Shown: positions 31,652 to 43,833 of the stretch, in pieces
Layout: each line of letters begins with the position of its first letter
Numbering within the stretch: position 1 is the stretch's first letter
NCBI GenBank assembly: GCA_020881915.1
Contig: JAJFPB010000006.1
Span: 1,116,001-1,180,000 of the forward strand
Origin: Paramyrothecium sp. XJ0827
Lineage: Eukaryota; Ascomycota; Sordariomycetes; Hypocreales; Stachybotryaceae
DNA length: 64,000 nucleotides
Direction of reading: 5' to 3'
Notes under the pieces: generated by a model
Told to the model about the DNA's origin: nothing
Seen by the model: only the letters and a program-made list of their open reading frames with translations
The model's database searches: none
Position numbers and translations under genes: made by a program

Positions 31652-32771
31652 ATGTCGACAACTGCATCTATCGATAGCTGGACAGTTGACTCCCCCTTCC
31701 TCAGTCTGCATTGCCTTCTTGGGGAGGGCCCCTACTACGACAAGGCCACCAAAAGCCTGCGCTTGGTCGACATCAGAAAGAAGCAGCTTCTGACTGTTCC
31801 CTTGGACAAGCCTCACAACTTCAATACCATTCAGCTGGATGTGCCCATCTCGGTGACTGCCGATATCGATGGCCTCGATCCGTCGCAGAAGATTCTGGTT
31901 GGGTTGAAATACGGCCTGGCCATATTAAACCGAGCTCAGGGAACATATAGCTACATCAATCAGTTTGATGAGCCCAATAATGAAAGATTAAGGAGCAATG
32001 ATGGAGCCGTCGATCCCAATGGACGATTCTGGGTGGGTACTATGACGGACTTCGAGAGGGGTCCTTTTCAGCCTGAAGGTATGAAGCAGATCATTGCGAA
32101 TATTCTCCGTTAGTCAAGGCTTGGCGATTGATAACCCGCGAGACAACATATCATGGCTGAAGATTTCTGACCAAATTGACCAGGGTCACTCTATTACTTT
32201 GGTCAGAGCTCGAGTGGGAAGCTTTTGAATGACCTTACAATTCCTAACGGCATCGGGTGGTCACCAGATCGTAAAACAATGTATTTTACGCATTCCAAAT
32301 CACGACAAGTCTTCGCTTTCGACTATTCCATCTCCGATGGCGCTGTCAGTAACCAGCGCTTGTTTTACCAGCACGATGGCCCGGGAGAGCCCGATGGATT
32401 TCGCGTTGATGTCGAAGGAAATATCTGGCATGCCGTATACGGCGAAAGCAGGGGTAGGTCTCTCTCGGCTTCCCAACTCAATAGAAATCTCTAGCTCGAG
32501 CATGATGCCCTCGCAAATTTTTGATGCTAACCATTACCACACAGTATTGAAACTATCTCCACAAGGCCGAGTCGTTGGGGAAATCAAATTGCCAACACGT
32601 AACATCACATGCCCGGAGTTTGCAGGCACAAAACTATTCATTACGTCTGGAGAGGATCCGGAAGGGAGCGATGAGAGCAGGAGTCATGGAGGGGCGTTGT
32701 TCCAAGTTGATGTAGGTGTTGAAGGATTGGAGCCATTCACTTTCCGCAGCGGCAACCGAAGTTTACTCTAA
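31652..32771 (+). CDS. SMP-30/gluconolactonase-family protein
   Basis: Six-bladed beta-propeller lactonase or hydrolase of 307 residues, with exons 31652-32078, 32184-32453 and 32545-32771. The phase-1 junctions rebuild QPE-GSLYYFG and GESR-VLKLSPQG. Family metal-site segments are visible: LLGEGPYYD with the ligand Glu near residue 25, RSNDGAVDPNGRFWVGTM, IPNGIGWSPD, and DGFRVDVEGNIWHAVYG. Members hydrolyse sugar lactones or related esters with a divalent metal in the propeller centre. It is followed on the same strand by an MFS carrier and a flavin monooxygenase, which suggests a small uptake/catabolism group. Confidence 0.9.
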
Positions 32772-33603
32772 AGGCATTGTGCTTGTCATAGATTTTTCTA
32801 ATCTTTGAAGAATTACACGGGCAATTTTTTACTTCTGTAGTATGCCAGCGACTAAGTGACGACATCTAGATAGAGCACTTTGTCAGGAGTTAATTGCTGT
32901 GCCCTTGGATAAGGTTCTTGAGCGAGGATGGCTATCAATATTGTGAGCTAATAATCAGAGGAATTAACCGTGTTCAACAACTGCGTGGTTGGACCTCCAC
33001 GTCAAGATTCGAGCGGCCACCGGTCAAGCCTGTGCCAGGTCGCACCGCTACAACGAACACTGGATCAGCTCTAGGTCTTATCTTTTGTAGCAGGTCAGAG
33101 GCTTAAGGCTTTTATTGGTGCACAGACGTCAGAATCAGAGCTCAGCGCAATAGTCCGTAGCTGCAAGAAATGTTCTAGACCTTGACTCCGTTCATCGCTC
33201 GCTGCAGGGTTCGGCAGATGTCCGAGCCCACGAAGCCGTCATCTGGAGACGCGATTGCACAGTCGAAAGAAACAACAAGTGGCGGTGATACGTGTTGCAG
33301 ATCTTATCGGGTACCAGCGTAGTATTTGACTAGGCGAAACTGCCGGGTTTTGCTGCTTGCGCACCATATTCGTCCAGATGGCGCAATAAATGCTACGCTA
33401 TGGACCCTTAGCTTCCCGACCAATGTTCGAGTCAAGCTCTGCCTCAAACAAGTGGAGGGGGCATTCGTTCTCGAGTTCAAAATGTTATTTGAGGCCGAGG
33501 TCGGAAAGGGTCCTTTTACTTCGTGCGAGTTTACGCAAACCTCTCACTGCTCGATTTCCAGCCTGATTCTATACACTCAGCCACACTCAGCATAATTGCC
33601 AAA
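32772..33603. other. Intergenic stretch, no supported gene
   Basis: Upstream region of the MFS gene. Small overlapping frames only. Confidence 0.5.
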
Positions 33604-35237
33604 ATGCCTGGCGTCGCAAGGAAGAAGTGGTATCACCTGCAGTGGTACTCCGATACAGACACAAAGGAAGAGAGAAAGCTTCTCGTCAAGATTGACGCTC
33701 TTATTGTCCCTTATGCCGTACTCGCCTACTGGGTCAAATACATCGACCAGTCAAATCTCAGTAAGCAGCAAGTGTCCCGGACCAAACAACCTCATTCTAA
33801 GATGCCTCAGATAATGCATATGTAGCTGGGCTCAAGGAAGACCTTAATTTTCACGGAAATGAGCTGGTCCAGCTCCAGACGTTCTACATCATCGGAGCTG
33901 TGACCGGCCAGATTCCATTTTTCTTCCTGCTAACATACATCCCTATGCACTGGCTGATTCCTTTTCTCGACATTGCCTGGGGTGTATTTACGTTATTGCA
34001 GTTTCGTGTCAACTCGTTCGCAGAGCTTGCGGCGTACAGATTTCTCGTGGGATGGTTTGAAGCAGCCTTTTTCCCGGCGATGCATTACCTTTTCGGTCAG
34101 TGTCTGTGAGTGCCACACTCTGGGACTTGCTAACAGGACTTAGGCTCATGGTATCGTGGAAACGAAATTTCACGCCGCGGAGGCATCTTTTATGTAGGCC
34201 TGTCTCTGGGAACTTTGACTGCTGGTCTCATCCAGTCTGGTGCATCCGCACGTTTGGATGGCGTACACGGCCTTGCCGGCTGGCGATGGATGTACATTAT
34301 CTGCGCCATCATCACCATTCCCGTTGGAATTCTGGGCTACTTTGTCATCCCAGGCTCGCCTGACCAGCCGAATCGCCGCGTTCTATCGCAGCATGATATT
34401 GACGTCGGCGAGGCGCGACTGAAGAAAGCAGGACATGGATCGCACGGAAAATTCACCCTATTTGACTTGAAAAGTGTGTTTCAGAAACCTCAGTTCTGGG
34501 GCATCGTTGCCATCGATGTCCTGTTTTGGAACCAAGGGATTCATATCAGTGCTGGAACATTCCTTCTATGGATCAAGAGCTTGAATCGCTATACAGCAGC
34601 CAAGGTCAATGAGTTGGGAGTCATTGCGCCCGGCTTGGGGATATTCTACACGCTCTTTGTCTGCTTTGCCTCGGATCTCGTCATCGGCCCGGCGTGGGCC
34701 ATTACCATGGCTGCTGGCTGGAACATCATCGGCTTGATCATTCTAACGATCTGGGACGTGCCCGAGTCAGCTTTATGGTTTGCCTTTTCAACAATTTATG
34801 CTGCCAATGCGTTGTCGAGCGTTTTCCATGGATGGGTAAACACACAGCTACGCGCATCGCCCGCACAGAGGTCGTTCACGTTAGTCCTCATCAACGCCAT
34901 CTCGCAGTCGTCAACCGCTTGGACACCGCTGCTTGTTTTTCCTACAGTTGAAGCTCCACGCTTTCGAAAAGGCTTTCCATTCACTCTTGGTTCGGCGATT
35001 CTGCTCGTGATCGCAACACATATACTTCACTGGTATCTCAAGCGACTTGAGTAAGTCATGCATACCGTTTTGACGAGATTGTGCTGCTAATAAGATTAAA
35101 GCCCGCAGGTCCAACATCCATCAAGCCTGGCTGAGGAGGGCCATGAAGCATCTGATCCAGAGAACACGACGGATGCGGACGTGAATGTTGCTGCGAAGGG
35201 TGCATCCAGTGAAAGATCTAAGGACTTGTCTCCATGA
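33604..35237 (+). CDS. MFS transporter of the allantoate permease (anion:cation symporter) family
   Basis: Twelve-helix membrane carrier of 494 residues with exons 33604-33760, 33811-34095, 34144-35050 and 35102-35237. The splice junctions rebuild SNLNNAYVAGL, HYLFGSWYRGNE and RLDPQVQHPSS. Family features are the early WVKYIDQSNL segment in TM1, RFLVGWFEAAFFP in TM4 and SWYRGNEISRRGGIFY between TM4 and TM5. A hydrophilic acidic tail (EEGHEASDPENTTD) ends the protein at the cytosolic side. Members import small organic anions such as allantoate, nicotinate or pantothenate. The substrate here is unknown. The last acceptor was chosen because it gives the typical acidic tail rather than a basic run. 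Confidence 0.9.
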
Positions 35238-35857
35238 TCATGGTTGTCTTGCTAGTTGTGAAGGTCGTGACGGGCATTGGCAGGAAATTGCTTGGATTCT
35301 TTCAGTATCGTGCATGTTGAGTTGAAATCAACAGCTTCATCATTAGAAAGCCAATAGTCTCCTAGATTTGATAATAAATCTTCAAAATTAGCCAGAAGCT
35401 AGAAAATTCTCCCACCCATTTCCAACAATTGCTAGACGACTCGGTCGGGCCTCATACATCAAGCTTGCAGTAGAGAGTCAGACCTCCAGTCCGACTTAGT
35501 TACACCTGATAAGCATTGACTGTTGCGACGCGTCTGGCAATGCCGATTGGCGTAAGTCGTGCATGATGACAACCATACCCGCAATGACACCATGTAGAGT
35601 GGTTGAGGGATTGTCAGAACGCCGGCAGATGAGACGCTACTCCACACACTTCCGATAGCCGGCCATTAGGCGATCAGCTCCGATACATCTCCGTCGCGGC
35701 ATGGCTGCAGTTTTTGCGGGGTTCAAGACGTGATTGTCTGTTGTCATTCGAAATTCCTTATCTAGTATAAGCCACTCGGTTTGTCAATAAGGGTGGGTGT
35801 CTTTTGGCTGCCGTCGCTTTGTTCTTACATGCATACTTGATTTGACAATAGAGAAAG
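35238..35857. other. Intergenic stretch, no supported gene
   Basis: Between the MFS and flavin monooxygenase genes on the same strand. No open frame of note. Confidence 0.5.
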
Positions 35858-37522
35858 ATGTCACACACGCAAGGGGAAGCTGACTCTGTCGCTGATGGGG
35901 TTGGTTTGAAGAAACAAATCCTGATCAATGCTTTTGACATGTCCACGGTTGGCCATTTGTCACCTGGGCAATGGAAGGTATGGCACTCATTCCCTTTGGG
36001 TTTTGAGAAAGCTCACGCAGTCAATCGCAAAATCACTGACTGCAAATCAAGAATCCTGGTGACAAATCTGCCACAAAGCGGGATCTCCAGTACTGGATTG
36101 ATCTCGCGAAGCTCCTGGAGCGGGGTGGCATTAACGCTTTGTTTCTGGCGGATACGTACGGTGGTTATGATACATATGAAGGCAGCCTAGACAACTGTAT
36201 CCGTCGTGCTGCACAATGGCCAGTGACAGACCCAACCATTGTAAGCTGTTCAACGTCGCAAAAGATCTTTCATATTAACTTCCAGTAGCCTATTAGTGCT
36301 ATGGCAGCAGTGACAAAGAACTTGTTCTTTGCTATCACAGCCTCAACGTCTTTTGAACCGCCTTTCCTCCTGGCGAAGCGCTTTTCCAGCCTTGACCACT
36401 TCACAAGGGGACGTATTGGCTGGAACATTGTCACGTCATGGAAAAAGGCAGCGTTCAAGGCAATCGGTTTGGACACACCAATTGATCATGACGAACGATA
36501 TGCTCAAGCCGACGAATACCTTCGGGTGCTGTACAAGTACGTGCTTCGCCCCTTGCTCCTCATTTCTAACTCTAGGATCCTAACCGACGAGTTCTAGGTT
36601 ATGGGAAGGCTCATGGGCAGAGGATGCTGTCTCGCCCGACCCTGAGAATGACAGTTATGCCGATCCTGACAAGATCCGCACAATCCACCACCACGGAAAA
36701 TATTACACGCTGGATACTCGTCACATTGTTGACCCTTCGCCTCAGAGAACACCGTTGCTGTTTCAGGCTGGAACGTCCGCCGCCGGGTCTGCCTTTGCGG
36801 CCGCACATGCGGAAGGCATATTCGTGTCCTCGCACTCGCCCAAACTGCTGAGACCAAAGATTCAGGATATTAGGAGCAAAGCCGTCGAACAGGGTCGGGA
36901 TCCTCAGTCGATCAAGTTTTTCGCCACTTTCACGCCTATTATAGGACGGACAGATGAAGAGGCAAAAGCCAAGTTCGAGGAGGTCAAGAAATACGCTTCG
37001 ACTATTGGCGGGCTTGTTTTAGTCAGTGGCTGGACGGGCTTGGACTTGTCGTCGATTCCTCTCGACCAGGAGCTCACGGCCGCGGACTCCCTTGAGCCTC
37101 ACAAGGTACACAGTATACTCGAGGCGTTCACCACGACAAGCGAGTATATCCCCAAGTGGACCCCGCGGGTCATCGCTGAGCGGGCGGCCATTGGCGGCCT
37201 GGGCCCAGTCTCAGTTGGCAGTCCCGAAACTGTGGCGGACGAGATGGAGCGTTGGATCAACGAAGGGGATCTCGATGGCTTCAATATTGGGTACGTCACG
37301 ACGCCGGGGACGTTTGAAGAAGTCGTGGATCTTTTACTGCCGGAACTTCGAAAGCGAGGGCTCTATCCGGAGTTGCCCGCACAAGACGAAGCAGGCCTCA
37401 CTGCACGAGAAAAGGTGTATGGACGTGGACAGAAAAGACTGCGTGATGATCACACGGGAGCGAAATACAAGTATGATGTCTTTGTAGAGGAGACACCTGC
37501 AGCCCCAATCAAAGATGAATAG
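35858..37522 (+). CDS. Flavin-dependent luciferase-like monooxygenase, NtaA/SnaA/DszA type
   Basis: Two-component FMNH2-dependent monooxygenase of 493 residues with exons 35858-35977, 36052-36240, 36289-36536 and 36598-37522. The frames join as QWKNPGDK, DPTIPISAM and LYKLWEGSW. The hallmark GRIGWNIVTSW lies near residue 140, LFLADTYGGYD near 73, and LLFQAGTSAAG in the C-terminal half, all typical of the DszA/NtaA family. Family enzymes oxidise nitrilotriacetate, sulfones or related heterocycles using reduced FMN from a partner reductase. No obvious partner reductase lies adjacent. With the MFS carrier and the lactonase it probably forms a catabolic set. Confidence 0.92.
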
Positions 37523-38248
37523 AAGTGGGCACCTTTTAGTCGCTAGATCGTGTGAGTAGCGACGAATAAATGGTGAAGTTCCTGACTAAAACTGAAGTTC
37601 CTCGTCTAATATCACAACGCAATATAGGTAGTCCATTCTTATTACCTTCAACAAGAAGAAGTCGGCTTGTTCAGGTAGACACTAAAAATAGGATGAAGAA
37701 GCCTGACCATTACGTCTGTTGTAGCCTGTTCTCCATGTGCAGATTCTCTTCTTGCATCATGTGGGCCCGATCCGCCAACTATGAGAGCATGGACAAAGCA
37801 ACACCAGTCCATTGTTGGACCTGCACATCGTCTGCATCCGTCACATTGGCATAGGACGGCAAAAAGAAAACGCCAAAAAGGAAAAACATACAACAGCCGG
37901 TATTCGCTGGTCGTCACCGACCCAACTACTAATCTGCCCCTTACAAGCTTAATTACCGGAGAGCGGACGGGATCCGATGTTTTCTTGTAGGTATGGTCGT
38001 ATGTGATGATCGTTGATGATGGGAGAGTTTATATAGCGCGATGCTATGGACTCTTAGTAGAACCCATACTGTAGCAGACGACAAGTCGGTTGCACTACAT
38101 GCCTCAGTGCCTCAGGGTTTGTGTGCACTGTTCTGTATTAACTACAAGCGACTTAAGAATAACCGCAATGCTTGTATTTACCTTCTTATATAGAACTAAC
38201 AGGAGTACTATATTAAAAGTAAGATTACTATATCTAGAGTACTTAATT

Positions 38249-38311
38249 ATTGAGAAATTTATTAAGATGACCCAAATTTGAGAATATCAAATAGGGACAC
38301 AGATAAAGTAA
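38249..38311. repeat. Dispersed repeat copy A (63 bp)
   Basis: Matches 39080-39142 in the same orientation at 57 of 63 positions by eye. Five of the six differences are transitions. It is embedded in the most AT-rich part of the window. Confidence 0.8.
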
Positions 38312-38490
38312 TTAATTTTAATTAACTATTTAATATTAAATAAAATATATTATAAAAATATTATAAAAGTCTGATAAAGTCCTATAGAAATCTTGGTGTA
38401 AGTAGGAAAAGAAGAATGCTGCGAACGGAAGAGAGTGAGCCTTGTTACCTTCGGGGTGTGGCTGAGCATTGCAATGCATAGGTAGCTGGC

Positions 38491-38515
38491 TACCTACCTT
38501 ACCTTACCTTACCTT
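38491..38515. repeat. ACCTT-type pentanucleotide tandem repeat
   Basis: About five tandem copies of a five-base TACCT/ACCTT unit, the first slightly imperfect. Confidence 0.85.
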
Positions 38516-39057
38516 TCGTGATATTGTGCCAGCACCCTTGGGCCTGAGGTGCATATGCCGTTTCAAGTTGTCTCGACACATTGATCCACAATCGCTGATG
38601 TTCTTCGATGAGGTGCGAGATCTCTGACTGGATCCGGCTCGGCTTTTCAGTCAAACTTTTGATTTCCTGGGACATTTTGGCATCGCAATCTTTCACATGT
38701 ATATTTTCGGCGTCATCTTCCTGGTCACTATTTTCGCCGTCTCGAACGCGCGCTAGCTAGCAAGAAACCTCATCAGCCTCCTCAATATCGCCGCCATGTA
38801 TGATGAGATGTACATGGTCTTTCGATTATTATGCAAGGCGAATCCCTCGACAAGAGCTCGAAAGAGGATGTGATTCTATGCAGCGATTGATTTTTTTCCG
38901 GTTCAATTATCGTGACAGGAGACGGGATGAAAAGTGCTGCATTGGTAGATGACTCGTTGATGAAATCCGCGGTAAACTTTACCCGCTGTCTATCTGATAG
39001 GATGTGTAACAACGCACGAGAAGTAAGGAACCATTCGTGCAAACTATGCGTGTCGAC

Positions 39058-39205
39058 AATGTGAAGCAATCATTGAGAAATTGAGAAATTTATTGAGATG
39101 ACCCAAATTTAAGAACATCAAATAAGGACACAGATACAGTGAAAATGATTCAGTGGGGAGGTCTAATACACAGAGCCTCAAACACAGTAATGTGAAGCAA
39201 TCATT
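39058..39205. repeat. Dispersed repeat copy B bounded by 17-bp direct repeats
   Basis: The 17-mer AATGTGAAGCAATCATT occurs at 39058-39074 and again at 39189-39205. Between the two copies lies the second copy (39080-39142) of the 63-bp repeat seen at 38249-38311. The left end also has a short internal duplication of ATTGAGAA. The arrangement resembles an insertion with duplicated flanks or a small tandem duplication. Confidence 0.7.
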
Positions 39206-39266
39206 ATTATTATTCAATGCCCCAACAAGTATTCCAACATTCCAACATTGAAGGAGTGACTCCTGT

Positions 39267-40381
39267 TCACAACTCAACCAGCACTTTACCCTTAGCTCGC
39301 TTAGTCGCAAGACGTGCAAAAGCCTAGATACGTTAATTCGCAGGGCTCGCTTGTCAGTGGAAGGACGTACGTCTAGAGCCTGGTCAAAAGGATATTTCGA
39401 GTCAATAACTATCTCCCGGACAAGCCCATCGTTGAAAAGCATCACCGCTTCTTCCTGCAACGTGCCAGAGGGGGCGAGGTTGACGGTTTTGTACTTTGCA
39501 CCGGAGCTGCCGCCAAGAACTCTTGGAAGCCAGTGCGTAGAAAAGGTTCTCCAGTAGGAAAACAACGGTCCTCCTGGGCCGGCAATGTCGACGTAGGCAC
39601 CATCGGGCTTCAGGAACTTGTCCGAGCTATGGCACAACGGAGATCCACCGACGCAGTTGTAAACGGTGTCAAACGGCTCGGGGTATTTGGAGCAGATCAG
39701 GTCGGCCAGGGAGTCAGATTCCGTGTAGTCGACAATCTATGCACATGTGAGCTTTGTTGAATAGTTGGAGCACACTGGGAATTGACGCGCCTCTGCTGCT
39801 CCAAGCTTTTTGACCATCTCAGCATTTGCTCCTGAACAGACGCCTACGACATGGGCCCCGGACGCAGAAGCGAGCTGAACGAGGACAGTTCCCATACCAC
39901 CGCTTGCACCATGGACAATGACTCTGTCGCCCGAGCGTGCCGGTCGGCTTTTGAGCATGATGAGCGCCGTCTGTGTGACAATTCCCATAGCTGCGCTCTG
40001 CTCCAGTGAGAGCTCTTTCGGCTTGCGGGCAACTACATCGTAGGACACTTCCAAGTACTCGACAAGGGTCCCAGTTCCGCGGGCGACTTGGGACACTGGT
40101 AGCACACCACATACTTCATCGTCCACCTTGAGATGGCTGGGCACCTGGGATCCGATGGCCGTGATCCGGCCGGAGAAGTCCAAGCCAGGTATCGGCTGGC
40201 GTCGGAAGGGAAGAATTGTCGGGATCCATTTCACAAAGTTGATGTCGGCTGGATTTAGGGCAGCATACGCAATCTTGACAATGACATTGGAGGCTGCAGG
40301 CTTGGTTGGTTGTTTGAGGTCAGTGCGCAGAACCAGAGCATCGGCTGGGTCACCCTGCCGTGCGACTACCCACGCTTTCAT
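39267..40381 (-). CDS. Zinc-independent MDR-type oxidoreductase (quinone oxidoreductase/enoyl reductase-like)
   Basis: NAD(P)H-dependent medium-chain reductase of about 337 residues. Exon 1 is 40381 to about 39791, exon 2 is 39736-39371 and exon 3 is 39323-39267. The N-terminal GroES-like part has AALNPADINFVKW, GLDFSGRI and the cofactor-site segment VHGASGGMGTVLVQLA. The C-terminus, recovered by splicing at 39324-39370, reads ALDAFARLATKRAKGKVLVEL, typical for the family. The start is the ATG at 40381, and the longer open frame only offers an upstream GTG. The first intron is unusual. Homology favours GAAE|IVDYTE, which needs a GC-AG intron (39737-39790). The GT-AG alternative (39737-39775) is only 39 nt and leaves five extra residues. 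Confidence 0.88.
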
Positions 40382-41701
40382 AACGACTGTTGCTAAGTAC
40401 AAGTTTTTGATTATGATAAACGAGGTCTCCACGTCGATTGGTTGTGCTGATAATGATAGTCAATATGTTGTGAAAGAACGCTCGATACTTCTCAGCACTC
40501 TCACCAAACGCGTCCGAATGAAACCTGCCGGGGGTGTTTCAGGGTTACGCGGAACAATTTTACTCCGCTCAAGGGTCACCTCTGATTGGCACAACAGGAG
40601 GCTGCAATTCATGGTGGACGAGAAATGCCGATCTTGTTGGGCGGAAGATTTGTGGGACGTTCTGGATTGACAACTACAGACTCGAATGACTTGTGTGACC
40701 AGAAGCCTAACCCAAAAACGAGTAATATGTGATTGGATTCTACACAATGTGGTCAGTCTTGGTCTCAAGCTTATTATCGCGAAATGATGTATGACCGAAA
40801 TTCCAGGATATGCAGTGATCAATGGCTACCACTACAAGGCAGCCAACAGTACAGGGTAGGCTCATCTGTTTTGACCGAAACAGAAACCTGTTAGTGGAAT
40901 CAGGTGATGAGAATGTATTAACTCAAGGCCAGAATCCTCATTAGTCCGATCAGAATCGAAGCTAAATGATAAATCCCATCCAACTTGCCGATTGGTTCCG
41001 AATAATGGCCAATAATCGGCTTCAATCGTAGAGGCTAACGGCACCTGCCTTGCCTGGAGGTTGATGAGCGTCTTCGCGATCCACCGACGGGAGTTCCGAT
41101 TGATAAAGATATTGGCGCAAGACTAGACCCTGACGAGCTTCTGCAACCCTTCGGCCTGTCAATATGCAGCCAGGCCTGGGGCAGGGTACCTTAGGCTGCA
41201 TGCAAACGAGTAGCGAGCCAATGGCTACAAATGGTCAATATTGCGAACGGACAGAGCGACGGGACCGAATGAGTCGTGTGAATGTGCCAACTAGAGTCAT
41301 GAATCGCACATGTACAGAGTAGGCGCCCGAGCTTTTCTACAACGTTTCTAGCATCATATTGAACGCCAAGACACCGAAGCCGATGCACTGGCTAAACGCC
41401 TTCCGCATTGATCCCATATCGCCAGCACTTTTGACGAGGGTTAATGAAGTCGCCATCGACACACTAGGCTAACGGCTCGCAAGGCTCGTGATAGCACAGC
41501 TCATACAGGTTGTTTTAGTTAGTGCGACACAGGGTACCATACGTAATGCAGGTGCTGTCACAGACCCTTCCCTACCCTGGCCGAGATTGGCGATGCCGTA
41601 TCCACTAACACGATGTCCATCAAACGAACAAGTCCCACTTCTCCACAGAAAACCCTGATTCTGAGCGGGAGGGTCTTTGAACGATCGACAACACGCCTGC
41701 T
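40382..41701. other. Intergenic stretch, no supported gene
   Basis: 1.3 kb upstream of the MDR gene and downstream of the enoyl-CoA hydratase gene. Short overlapping frames only, and no RNA gene recognised. Confidence 0.5.
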
Positions 41702-42908
<1,207 letters not shown>

Positions 42909-43833
42909 GGCTGCAGGATTCGTGCTTTGATACTCACCGAGACCGCGAATTCGTGGCAACTTCTTAGTTGGTAGGGACCCTCATAAAATATTGTAAAGTA
43001 CATGCAGCCCGTTGTGCAGACCCAATGGACCAGATTAAAAGCTTTCCGGCTGCCCCTTGACGGGACGGACAGACGGACAACCTTGTCGTCAGGAACCCGC
43101 ATGAAGCCCCACGACCCCAACGTCGTCACACCACACTCCTGCGACCCTGGTGGCGTCCTGCGTGGTCGTTAAGCGACTGCCGAAACTTGTCATCCAAACA
43201 GCCGGTGGGGGCGTGCAGCCATGGTCCGGCTGATGGATGTTGTTCTTGTTTAGGGAGTTGGCCCGTTCCCGTCTCCGAGCTGGGTGGGTTCCCACCTTGA
43301 TCCATCCCATTGTTGCGCCAATATCAGACCGAGAAAGCAACGGTCCTGGAATGTTCCCTGCCCTTAGAATGCCTCCTTCACGGTGTCCACTCATGGTCGA
43401 GCCCTGGCCGATGGACCCGAATCCTCGACCGAAAGGCCGCAGGAACTGCCTCTTGCGCCCTAGGCCCACGGGGGTTGCCTCCTGGTCCATGGAGTGCCGA
43501 ACCATGTCCTCGTCCCGATCCGAGTGGGCTCCAACTTCCAAGACGGAGGCAGCGACAGTAATGGAAAGACAAAACAAGCACATCCTAGTGATGCGTTTGC
43601 CACACGTGGGGCGACGTCGTCGCACCAGCCTTGCATAAGTATCATCATAAGAGCCCTGGCGCGTTTCCATGGAAAAGTCTTGCGTTGATCGTCAGTACTT
43701 CAAGGCCGGCCTCCAAGCTGCCTCGGTGTTTCGAGGTGCAGCGGTTCTCGAGAGCTCTGTCTTTGTGAGCATTACTTCTGGAACATTGTTATGAGCATCC
43801 CCTACAGGCTCTCCTGCCAGAGCTAGACCAGAC
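42909..43833. promoter_or_regulatory. Divergent intergenic region, enoyl-CoA hydratase / A-reductase gene
   Basis: 0.9 kb between opposed start codons. GC-rich frames exist on both strands (for example 43089-43670 minus), but they overlap each other and match no family I know. No motif identified. Confidence 0.45.

Larger units (their letters stand above)
37523..39266. other. AT-rich, repeat-bearing intergenic region
   Basis: 1.7 kb without a supported gene. The core (about 38150-38400) is strongly AT-rich, with many TAT/TAAT runs. It contains copy A and copy B of a diverged 63-bp repeat and a pentanucleotide tandem repeat, both listed separately. A minus-strand frame at about 38499-38770 encodes an acidic, coiled-coil-like stretch (QEDDAENIHVKDCDAKMSQE) without an ATG near its beginning and could be a gene relic. 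Confidence 0.5.

Noticed and set aside
43089..43670. 193-codon minus-strand frame between the enoyl-CoA hydratase and A-reductase genes
   Set aside because: Overlaps a comparable plus-strand frame, lies in a divergent promoter region and shows no family motif, so it is probably a GC-driven chance frame.
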